A stretch of DNA of 64,000 nucleotides from the NCBI GenBank assembly GCA_010093515.1, contig MU001674.1:172246-236245 (forward strand), given 5' to 3'. Positions 1 through 9,321 of the stretch are shown here, piece by piece; position 1 is the stretch's first letter, and every line of letters begins with the position of its first letter. A program made the translations under genes and the position numbers. The DNA is from Lineolata rhizophorae (lineage: Eukaryota > Ascomycota > Dothideomycetes > Lineolatales > Lineolataceae). A model generated the notes under the pieces. The model did not search any database, was not told where the DNA came from, and worked only from the letters and a program-made list of their open reading frames with translations.

Positions 1-660
1 TGGTGTTCCGCCCACAGAGCGCGGTCCTCGACTCCTCGACCGCGCCGCGGCCGCGCAGCACCCGGACGTCCCAAGTGCGCCCGCAAGGGCCCTCGGCCCT
101 CGTGAGGAGGCCCACCCACCCCTTGGACAGCGCAGCAAGGCAAGAGCGAGGTCGCCGCGCGCGAGGAAATTATGCTCCAAGATGGCAGCGCTTGGGGCTG
201 GTCGCGGCAGCTGGTTGAGGAAGCTCCCCCAGGTTGTGTAATTTCCACCCCGGGCGAGCGCCTTGCCCGCGACGGCTAGCGCAGCCCCCAGCAGCAAATC
301 GCAGCGCCGGTCCCCTGCCCGCCCGCGCCGGGGCTTGCAGCGCTAGTCAGGTACCGCGTGCAGCCAGCCTCGTAATCCCACCAGGCCGGCCTCTAGCGGC
401 CGTCGAGTGCCGCAGCCCTTTTTCTATTTGCCTTTTCTTCCTCGTGCTCCCGCTCTCTCTCTCTCTTCTTTCTTTCTCTTCAGGGCATCATCTTCCGACC
501 AGCTTCCCCTTCAACTCCAAGGCTGCGCGCCGTCCGTCGTTCGTTACGTCCCTCCTTACGCTTTAACCACCGCTTCACTCGTTTAGCGGGCACTCTTTAT
601 CTCAATAATATTTAAAATCTATACCCTAAACACCTCGAATTTCGTGTTCGCAGCGTCAAC
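1..660. promoter_or_regulatory. Upstream region of the GH17 gene
   Basis: No gene is recognisable here. The short open frames have compositions typical of chance frames in GC-rich DNA. The stretch from about 419 to 482 is strongly pyrimidine-rich, as is common just upstream of transcription starts in filamentous fungi, and is followed by a more AT-rich leader up to the ATG at 661. It probably holds the promoter and 5' UTR of the glucanase gene. Confidence 0.5.
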
Positions 661-2581
661 ATGAAGGGACCGCTTTTCGCCGCCGCCGCGGGCTCGCTCC
701 TGGGCTCCGCTGTGGCCTCGGTTCACCCCCGCCATGAGGGCTTCCACAACCGCCGGCACTGGGGCTCTCCCTGGGGCAGCACCGCCGCTCCTGCCAACGA
801 GACGTGCGGTTGCGCCACCTACACTACCACATTCTACGGCGAGGCGACCTGTAAGTGACTATCAATTCATTCCTCTGAGAAAGCGTGTCGAGTTCTCGGT
901 GATCATGGACCAATTTTATGTTCCCGCTCGTTTTTCCCGGATCGACGTTTTGAAATGCCTGAAATGATGTGCATGCAATTATGCGCCATTATATAGCATG
1001 GATAAAAGCGGAACTGAACTGAACTGATTGTAACTTGCAGTGATCCCGGCACCACCGATGTACGAGAACACAACCGTCTATGTTACTCCCTCACCGGTTG
1101 AGACGTCGACGGAGACTTCGACGGAGACGCCGACGCCGACTCCGTCTACGTCCTCGTACTGCCCTCCCACCGTCCCCACTCCCGTTGTGACGGTTTGCCC
1201 CACCCCGGGTGTATACACCTTCCCTGCGGAGACCGTCACTGTCACCAACACAACCACTGTATGCGGCGCGGCGACGACCATCCTCACGCCCGGCGTGTGC
1301 AGCTATGGCGGTGTCACCACCTCCGTGACGACCTCCACTACCGTCACTTGCCCCTTCGCGACGGTGATCACGAGCGACGAGGTCGAGACCAGCACGATCA
1401 TGACCACGACCTACGTCTGCCCGTCTGCCGGCGAGTACACCGTCGTGCCGCACACGACTACCTCCGTCTCTGAGACCGAGACCTGCGTCTTCCCGACGCC
1501 GAGCGAATACGCTCCGGGAACCTATGAGCACCCGGAGATGACCATCACCATCACCAAGACTTCGGAGGTCTATGTCTGCCCGTTCACCAAGCCGACCCCC
1601 ACGCCGGAGTCGACGCCTGAGTCGAGCTATACGCCTGAGTCTACACCCGAGTCAAGCTATACGCCCGAGTCGCCTTCCACGCCTACGCCCGAGTCGACTC
1701 CCTCGACCACTTACGTATACGAGGCTCCTTCGAGCAGTGAGGTCGAGGAGCTCCCGTCCGCGACTCCGTCTGATAGCTACTCCTCTGGCATCAGCACGAA
1801 CGGCCACCAGTGGGCCATGTCGTACACCCCTTACACCTCGGAGGGCTCTTGCAAGACGCGTGACGAAGTCTTCTCGGACATCGAGCTTATCGCCTCCAAG
1901 GGCTTCACCACCATCCGCCTATATGCGACCGACTGTTCTGGTCTCGAGAACGTCGGCGATGCTTGCGAGGCGTCCGGCCTGTCCATGATCATTGGTATCT
2001 TCATCAAGGAGGACGGCATCTCGGGCGCCGAGGACCAAGTGACTGACATCGTGTCCTGGGGCAAATGGGACCTCGTGGTCATGGTCGTCATCGGCAACGA
2101 GGCCATCTTCAACGGCTTCTGCACGGCCTCCGAGCTCGCGGGCTTCATCTCCAGCTGCAAGACGGCCTTCTCCGCCGCCGGCTACTCCGGCCCCTGCACG
2201 ACGACGGAGCCGCTCGGTACCCTCCAGGAGGCGGCCGGCGCCCTCTGTGACGTCATCGACGTCGTGGCCGCCAACATCCAGTCCTTCTTCAACCCGTCGG
2301 TGTCGGCGTCGTCGGCGGGCGAGTTCGTCGCCAGCCAGCTCGAGCTCGTCGGCGAGTGCTGCCCGGGGCTCGACGCGTACAACCTCGAGACGGGGTGGCC
2401 GAGCCGCGGCTCTTCCAACGGGGACGCGCGCCCGGGCCACGAGGAGCAGGCCGAGGCCATCGGCGGCATCCTCGAGGCCGTCGGCGATCACTCCGTCATC
2501 TTCAGCTACGGCGACGACTTGTGGAAGGAGCCGGGCGAGTTCGGCGTCGAGCAGAGCTGGGGCTGCGGGGACATCTTCTAA
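661..2581 (+). CDS. btgE: GH17 cell-wall beta-1,3-glucanase/glucosidase (btgE-like)
   Basis: Two exons, 661..850 and 1041..2581. The intron has a GTAAGT donor and a TTGCAG acceptor, splits a Leu codon, and gives 576 aa. A signal peptide covers about residues 1-20. A Cys-containing segment follows, then a long Thr/Ser/Pro-rich linker to about residue 310 that should be heavily O-glycosylated. The C-terminal 264 residues form a GH17 barrel. The likely acid/base is E417 in the GNEAIF motif and the likely nucleophile is E513 in ETGWPS. Length and architecture match the fungal btgE/Scw-type wall enzymes that hydrolyse or remodel beta-1,3-glucan outside the cell. No GPI tail is visible, so the protein is probably secreted or wall-associated. 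Assignment to the family is firm; the btgE subtype is inferred from architecture. Confidence 0.9.
1606..1695 (+). repeat. In-frame minisatellite in the GH17 linker
   Basis: Imperfect tandem units encode repeats of the type TPESTPESSY / TPESPS within the Ser/Thr/Pro linker of the glucanase. The units differ mainly at third codon positions. Such tracts often vary in copy number between strains and set the reach of the catalytic domain from the wall. Confidence 0.75.
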
Positions 2582-4127
2582 GCGGCTCCGCGGCTTGTTT
2601 GCATGGGTGTGGAGAGGCGATTTAGGGGCAAGCCTTGGACTTTTAGTTGAAGGGGAATGGACTGGTGCGGATCTGTAAAGGAAAAATCTTCTCGTATGTC
2701 GTTCTCATTTGGAAAATTTTTTATGGAACAGAGCATTCATACGCAAATGGTCTGCGTTTCCATTCCGTGCCCTAGTGTGGAGGTTCGTGCTGCGTTTTTA
2801 CATGCGTGGCCATCGCGGCGTAGCTTGACAAGCGACCTTAATTTTCGCAGATGCTGCCGTCTGTGAGTCTGGTAGGTGGATGTGCAGGCAGTCATGCGAG
2901 TCTGCATGGTTCGGCGTGCGGTTAGCCAGGTGTATTTAGTGTTTAATTTTCATTGTATGTGTAATTATAAAGAACGAATCGGTGTGCCCTGCCAGCAGTG
3001 AAGCGTTTCTGCCCGAGGTGATCTACGCAGGGGTAATTGATGAGTGTTGTGGTTTTGTCCACTCAGTGTGCTAATCATGGGTTCGTCGCAAATGACTCAT
3101 GGGGGAGATTTGGGAATTTGATAGCTCTACGCATAACATGTTAGAGGATCGTAATATTAATTTCAGGCGGGCCATTCTGAAGTGAGAATGTACTGGATAT
3201 TTTTGGTGTGGAATTGCGGAGCAATAGCTGGGAAGTCTGACTATTACAGTGTGTGTTGGCGGAGTAGGTGGCCGCTCGAGGTAAATTTAGAGCAGAAACT
3301 AGAGCACCCTACGCAATATTGTCGAGGAAGTTCTTATGAAGTAAATATTGGCGTTCTTATGCTTTAAGTATGGTTTTAAGGCGTGTACGGTAACAGTCGT
3401 GTAAAGAGACTCGACGGCTTGGAAGCATTAAAAGGACCTCTAAGAACTCAACAGAGGTGGTGTATTAGATCTACGCTTGACTTACAGGTATTTGGTGGTT
3501 AGGTCCAAGGACAATGAGAGCAGTGGCATCAGTATTGCGCATCCTTTGCTTAGTTGATGGTATCCAGACGGTTGTTCTTCTGATCTCTTTCCTGTCATTG
3601 AGTGAAATGTCATGAATTTGCTTCAAGCGCAGCATTCCATGATGACTTCTTCTAATGTCTCTTATCTGTCGTTCTGGTGAAAACAGGGTGCAGAATAACA
3701 ACGAACAGAGCAGGCTCCTGGACTAGCAAACTTAGAGGTTCATTCTTCCGGCCTAAATCAGTCCATGGAGGGGCCGTCACAAAAGGCTCGATCCGGCAAT
3801 GCTATCCGCATGGTTACCTCCCCACCTTCCCCAATGCGGTCAGCGCCACCCGCCGCGGGCAGCATTTTCATTGGCTGCGTCGTCCCCACGTCCCGGAAAC
3901 GGGCAGCGCCGAGAGATGCGGCATCGACCCGTGGTTCGGCGCCCTTCTCGATGCACGGCGTAAAAAAGAGAAAAAAGCGGACGCAGGCGAGAACGAAGGT
4001 TCAGCAAAAGGCAAGAAAAGCGGGCGGATGGTCGCGTGCCCAAACAACGACGTCCATTGCCGCCTCTCACGAATCTTCCGTATCGCAATTGGCTAGCCCG
4101 TGGGAATTGGGACGATTCCGTGCGATC
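2582..4127. other. Intergenic, no gene recognised
   Basis: This is the 3' flank of the glucanase gene followed by the upstream region of the DUF202 gene. It is relatively AT-rich from about 2700 to 3700. A minus-strand frame of 76 codons (3471-3701) has no recognisable motif. The open frame continuous with the DUF202 exon reaches back to 3765, but this extension is low-complexity, so a start at 4128 is preferred. Confidence 0.5.
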
Positions 4128-5030
4128 ATGGCAGCAGAACAGGACGAGTCCGCCCCGGCGATGCCCACCACTACCACCACCGCAGCCTCTCCCTCGATCG
4201 ACGGCGCGATGTCCAGCGCGGTTCTCTGCGAGCCATCTCAACCGGCTCCGCCGTCGCCGCCATCCGCACACGTCCGGCATCAATCGCCCGCCGCGGCGCC
4301 ACCGCCCCGCAACCAAGCCCGCGAGGCCGCCGCCTCGCTCGCGACGACGCGGCACCGACCAAGCCCGTACAGCTTCGTGGGAAGTGAGGCGACGACGATG
4401 CCGGACGACTTGGACCTGGATGAGGCGCGGCGGTATCGGCTGAGGAGGCAGCGGCCGAGGTGGTACGATCCCATCAAGAAGTTTTGGACGAGGCAGATAA
4501 GCGTGACGGTGAGTGGCAGGGAGGCGAGAGATCATTTGGGTGAGTCCTTCCGGGTGTTCTATATTTCGTTCCTCCTCGTCTCGGAATAGACATCTCAGTC
4601 ACAAATGTAGATTGAATCGAGTGGCGTTGGATGCTTGGATATTGTTCCCATCTTGCATTGATGTCCTCTTCGCTAAGACAGAGTGTCAACACTTGGTGCA
4701 GCTCTCGAACGAACCTTCCTAGGCTACCTCCGCACTGCGGTCATGATATCCATGGCTGGCACAATCATCGCGCAATTCTTCCGCCTCCAGCACAGCGTCA
4801 ATCCGGACGTCAACCTCGGCTACTTCGTTGTCGGGACCCCGCTGGCGGCCGTCTTTGTCGGATCGTCGGTGGTAGTGGTCCTCGTGGGCGCCTTCCGCTT
4901 CTGGCGGCAGCAGAACGCCATGGTGCGCGGCAAGGTGCACGCGGGTGGGTGGGAGATCTCGCTCATCATGGTCTGGAGCGTTGTGGTTTGTATATTCCTG
5001 TTCGGCACCATGGTCGGTATTCCTGGCTAA
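4128..5030 (+). CDS. DUF202 (YidH-type) integral membrane protein
   Basis: Exons 4128..4539 and 4702..5030 give 246 aa. The donor is GTGAGT and the acceptor is GTGCAG; phase 1 splicing restores the family signature RDHLALERTFLGYLRT, which strongly supports the join. The first ~95 residues are Ala/Pro/Thr-rich and probably disordered. A basic juxtamembrane segment (RYRLRRQRPRW) precedes the DUF202 domain. Three membrane spans lie near residues 150-168, 178-205 and 222-244. The function of DUF202 proteins is not established; fungal members are often placed in the vacuole or plasma membrane. The frame is open back to 3765, so a longer N-terminus cannot be excluded. Confidence 0.85.
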
Positions 5031-5681
5031 TACATCTCTTTCTCTTCCTTGGCCGCGAGGAGGAGGGCTGGAACTATAGATATCGGTTGTGCTTTTTGCT
5101 CTGTCATTGGGAATTAATGTCCGGCGGGAGGCGTAAGTTGGCAAGCGGGCACAGCAAGCAGCACGTCCACAAATGGCAAACAGGTAATCGCGGGACTGCG
5201 CTGCTCACAATGCATAAGATGAGAGTACTTCCAAGCTCATACTATGCAAGAGAACGTCTGTATATGTATATATAATAAAGTTCTAACTCCACTCAGTTGC
5301 CGCTTGCGTGCTAGCACGTGTAGGTGGAAGCCCCGAAGAGTTCGGACGAGCCCGGCGGGGCGCCATCGGCGCGGGTCTCTTCGGCACCGAGCGTCGGGCG
5401 AGCCGTAGCCGGGTGACGCCACCCCGCGGAACATCATTTTCGCCTACCCGCATATGTACCTATGTACCTCCAGACCGTTCTTCTCCGCTTCCTGCTCCCG
5501 CCTCCGCCTCCGCCTCCGCCTACACCTCGCCTTCTCCAAAACACCAACCCTACAGACCGACTGTCTTCTCAACCAGCCGCTTAACTATCTCTTGGGACAT
5601 ACGCGACAGGAACGCACGCGCCTCGCTGCTTGCGCCCAAGCACCCTAACCTGTCGGCGTTTTCGCCGCCCCCGTCGCCGAC
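5031..5681. promoter_or_regulatory. Intergenic; upstream region of the zinc transporter
   Basis: No gene is visible. It holds the DUF202 3' flank and the promoter of the CDF transporter. A short (CTCCGC)n-like tract lies at about 5500-5525 and the surrounding 5490-5560 is pyrimidine-rich. A TACCTATGTACCT motif lies near 5457. Confidence 0.45.
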
Positions 5682-7430
5682 ATGGGCCTCTCTAAGCAGA
5701 GCAGGATCCTAATCCTGCTCGCAATCGATGCAGCCTTCTTCCTACTCGAGCTCATCGTCGGCTACGCGGTGCACTCGCTCGCGCTTGTCGCCGACTCCTT
5801 CCACATGCTCAATGACGTCCTGTCCTTGTGCGTCGGGCTCTGGGCGGTCAAGGCTGCCAACGAGAAGGGTGCTTCCAAGTGGTACACGTACGGCTGGCAG
5901 CGCGCAGAGACGCTGGGCGCCCTGGTCAACGGCGTTTTCCTGGTCGCACTCTGCCTGACCATCTTCCTCGACGCCATCCAGCGCTTCGTCGAGCCGCAGG
6001 AAGTCTCGGCCCCCAAGTTCGTGTTGATTGTCGGCTGCTTCGGTCTAGCCTCGAACATTCTAGGTCTGGTGCTGTTTCACGAGCACGGGCATGGGCATGG
6101 GCACGATCACGGGGATGCGCACGCTAGTGGAGACGAGATAACGGAGGCGGAGGAAGGGCGGCACGATACTGTGGTTCAGGAGACAGATGGGGAGTTGCCC
6201 GAGGTGGGCGTGGCGAATGGCAATGGGCAGAAAGCTACCCATGCAAAGAGCCGGTCCATCAACTTTAAAACAGATGACAGCGAAAGTGCATCCAGACACG
6301 GCCGCTGGACCCGCCGCCGGTCTCTATCTAGGGGCTCGAGGGGCTTGGGGAACCTCGACGAGTTTTCGGTACATCCAGCATCCTTCCGCAACCAAATCAT
6401 TGACGCCGCAAACCGGGAAGAAGTGGACTCGGGATCAGGAAGCGAGGAAATCGACGAGGAGAACACCGTGGAGAATGGCACGCCCACTGAGACGACGTCT
6501 CTGCTAAACAAGGGTTCGTCGCAAGACCGGAAATACCACTCGCGACACACCTCCGCCGACGTCCACAAAGGACACAAGCATAGACAGCCTACCGACTCTA
6601 ACAAGAAAGGCGGTAGTGGTCATGGACATTCTCACGGCGACCTCAACATGCGCGGCGTATTCCTACACGTAATGGGGGATGCGCTGGGTAATATTGGCGT
6701 CATCGCCTCGGCGCTCATCATCTGGTTGACAACCGTCCCCTGGCGCTTCTACGCCGACCCGGCCATCTCGCTCGTCATCACCGTCATCATCCTCTACTCA
6801 GCCATTCCCCTCTGCAAAGCTGCCTCCCGCATCCTCCTGCAGGCTGTGCCCGCGCACATCTCGGTCGACGACATCAAGGACGACATCCTCGAGCTTCCCG
6901 GCATCGTGTCCTGCCACCACCTGCACGTGTGGCAGCTTTCCGACACGAAGCTCATCGCGTCTCTGCACGTCCAGGTCGCCTTCCCCGTGACGGACCGCGC
7001 CTCCAGCCGCTACATGCACCTCGCGCGCGCCATTCGTGCCTGCCTCCACGACTACGGCATCCACTCGTCCACAATTCAGCCAGAGTTCTGCCTCGACGAC
7101 TCGCACGACCACGTCGCTGAAGGCGACGCCCACCGGCCCCATAATGGCCACGGCCACGGCCACGACCACGACCAAGCGGCGAGCGATAGCGACGAAGTGG
7201 ACCACGGTGATGCCGGCCATGGCGCGCAAGAGCGCCCGAGTACCTTGGACGGCAAGGCGGCCAGCAAGCAGAGCAGTAGGAGCGGGAGCAGCGCAAGGGG
7301 CGGCTGCTGCGGCCGCCGCCGCCGCCGCCGAGGGAGCGAGCAGTATCGGTGCCTGCTCGATTGCGGGGCCGAGTGCGCGAAGAGCAAGCAGTGCTGCGCG
7401 CCGTCGGAACAGCATCCGGACGGTGGATAA
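5682..7430 (+). CDS. zrc1: Zrc1/Cot1-type CDF zinc transporter
   Basis: Single exon, 582 aa. This is a cation diffusion facilitator exchanging cytosolic Zn2+ for H+ across the vacuolar membrane. The two transport-site HxxxD motifs are present: HMLND at residues 41-45 in TM2 and HVMGD at about 329-333 in TM5. A long loop between TM4 and TM5 is His-rich at both ends (HEHGHGHGHDHG near residue 130, GHGHSHGD before TM5), as in Zrc1. The CDF C-terminal cytoplasmic domain follows, then another His-rich tract and an unusual tail with an Arg run and seven Cys. Six membrane spans fit the family. The start is the first ATG and opens directly into TM1. It could transport Co2+ or Cd2+ as well as Zn2+. 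Confidence 0.93.
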   Translation: MGLSKQSRILILLAIDAAFFLLELIVGYAVHSLALVADSFHMLNDVLSLCVGLWAVKAANEKGASKWYTYGWQRAETLGALVNGVFLVALCLTIFLDAIQRFVEPQEVSAPKFVLIVGCFGLASNILGLVLFHEHGHGHGHDHGDAHASGDEITEAEEGRHDTVVQETDGELPEVGVANGNGQKATHAKSRSINFKTDDSESASRHGRWTRRRSLSRGSRGLGNLDEFSVHPASFRNQIIDAANREEVDSGSGSEEIDEENTVENGTPTETTSLLNKGSSQDRKYHSRHTSADVHKGHKHRQPTDSNKKGGSGHGHSHGDLNMRGVFLHVMGDALGNIGVIASALIIWLTTVPWRFYADPAISLVITVIILYSAIPLCKAASRILLQAVPAHISVDDIKDDILELPGIVSCHHLHVWQLSDTKLIASLHVQVAFPVTDRASSRYMHLARAIRACLHDYGIHSSTIQPEFCLDDSHDHVAEGDAHRPHNGHGHGHDHDQAASDSDEVDHGDAGHGAQERPSTLDGKAASKQSSRSGSSARGGCCGRRRRRRGSEQYRCLLDCGAECAKSKQCCAPSEQHPDGG

Positions 7431-9321
7431 GGCCTAGACCATTCTGCTTGTGCTCTTATTCTTTTTTCCTTTCTCCGCCTGTTGTTATTGGTTCCGATGC
7501 TGTCGGAGACAGGTGGTAATAACAATATGCGGAGGAATGACTTCGTGTTGGCATGGATGTCCTGTATCCTGCCGGATTGAGGAAAGAAGTTCCTTGAATC
7601 CGTTGTCCGGGTAGGACCAGGGTTGCTTGTGTGAATAGTTTCTCTTCTACTCTTTGCAATTTGTTTCTCGAGTTTTGCTGTTTAAGTCCATCGAATTGGC
7701 ACCCTGGGGCAAGGGTACAGTCTTTCCTATCAGCTTCTAATAGAGCACTGTAAGCCAGGCGTTTTTGGAGGGAAGGGCTCTGTAGGTAGCCGTTTGCCGC
7801 TTTTTGTCGCCTCTGCCAGATGCTTTTGCATTTAGTTGCAAGAGAAGCATCTGGGAGTAAAAGAAAACACTTTCCTTTCTTATGACCTGTCTGCTCGCTT
7901 TGTTATTTTCCATCGGATGCGCCCATACTTTCAGTTCATGTACTAAGCGTAGTAGCAACTCTTTGTGCTAGGGAGAACCTAAGTCCAAGTTCATGCTGAC
8001 GGTGCGTCTTGATAAGGTGTAGCAGGATTCTAAGATGCTGGAGTTTTATAACCAATGAGTGCCTGTTCAGTGAGACACGCCCACCTGTCCGTATGATTAA
8101 CCTTCTTCCCCGAGTAGAATACGAAAGTCATCCCACAACAGCTATATTCTATCTCAATTTCGTACATATGGATTTGTCTGCACTGACCCAATGGGAGTGG
8201 AAGCAGGGTCACAGAATATATAATTTGTATCGCTACTTTAATCTCGAATGCGCATAGTCTGCACCACGTGAGATGACGACTTCAAACGGCCCCCCTACGT
8301 AGTACGATAGCCAGAGCCTCCAGGTCAACCAAACGAAGCGTGTCATAGCTCCACCACTCTTGCCCCTTAAACTCACTTACCGTATCTCATCGCTTACACT
8401 GGTCAAGTCGAAGATACGTATATCGCCACAGACCCGCCGCTACGGATCGGCTAGATAGACAGCACTTTTTACCGCCGCGCACGATAACCTCCACGCAACC
8501 CACTCCACACAACCCCTACGGTATCCCTTCCCAGGCCTCCACCGCCTCTCACCGATATGCGGCTGACCTTGCTTCTTGCTCCATTATCGTGAAGTTTGGG
8601 GGTCGGCCTAGGTGGCCTTATAGATACGAACCGCGTTAAAGCCGAGCATGATGCCCCAACGTATGTAAGGCGAAGAAGGACGCCTCGTCGGCCGAAGTGG
8701 AAAGCCCAAGTCTCGCAGGGTTAGACGTAGATCTCCGTCGCCGGTTAGGGTTAGTCGGGTCTCCCGTCTCGCATCATCAGCTGTGTAGATGGCGTGCTCC
8801 TAGAGCCGCTGTGGGGGACGCGTGCGCCTGAGCCTACGCGTATGCGTGGATCTACTCTAAAGCAAAAAAAACCAGCATTTGGTTTTTTTGGTCAGTAGTC
8901 CTCGTAACGCAGGGAAATCTAGTTATTAATTTTTCCATCCCGTTCGTCAATAAAATGCGGCTCATAGTAGTATCTGGGACCAACTATGGCAAAGGAATAG
9001 AAGAGGCATATCCAAACAAAAGTGAGATCCGCCTCCGCATCGAAAATTGAAAAGGTGAAGTAGAAGCCCGAAACCAGTACCAACGACCAACTACGTGAGA
9101 GAGTACGGTGTTGAACCGGGGGGAAAAGGGAAACAATGCGTCCGCGACTATACTCCGTCCGCGCTATAACCCGTACCCAATGTATATACTTCCCCTCTTT
9201 CTACGGCCCACTCTCTAGATTCCTCTCTAGATCCCTCTATGACTCTCTACCAACGCCTCTTGATTACCTCAACACAAATCTCTCTCTTCTCTTTATCTAC
9301 CACTGCACCTCACCCTACGCG
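7431..9321. other. Intergenic, 1.9 kb, no gene recognised
   Basis: This lies between the 3' ends of the zinc transporter (+) and the sulfate permease (-), so it contains two 3' flanks and no promoter for either gene. It has many stops in all frames and no frame with recognisable protein signatures. It holds an A-run/T-run hairpin at 8864-8889, a TACGTAGTA motif at 8296 and one short TTAGGG-like stretch near 8739. Confidence 0.5.
8864..8889. repeat. A-run/T-run inverted repeat (hairpin)
   Basis: An A-run followed by CCA is mirrored after a five-base loop by TGG and a T-run, giving a perfect stem of about 10 bp. It could end a transcript or be a mere A/T-tract palindrome. No tRNA-like or other RNA gene could be recognised next to it. 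Confidence 0.6.

Noticed and set aside
8739-8752. GGTTAGGGTTAG telomere-like string
   Set aside because: Only about one and a half units; too short to be an interstitial telomere repeat.
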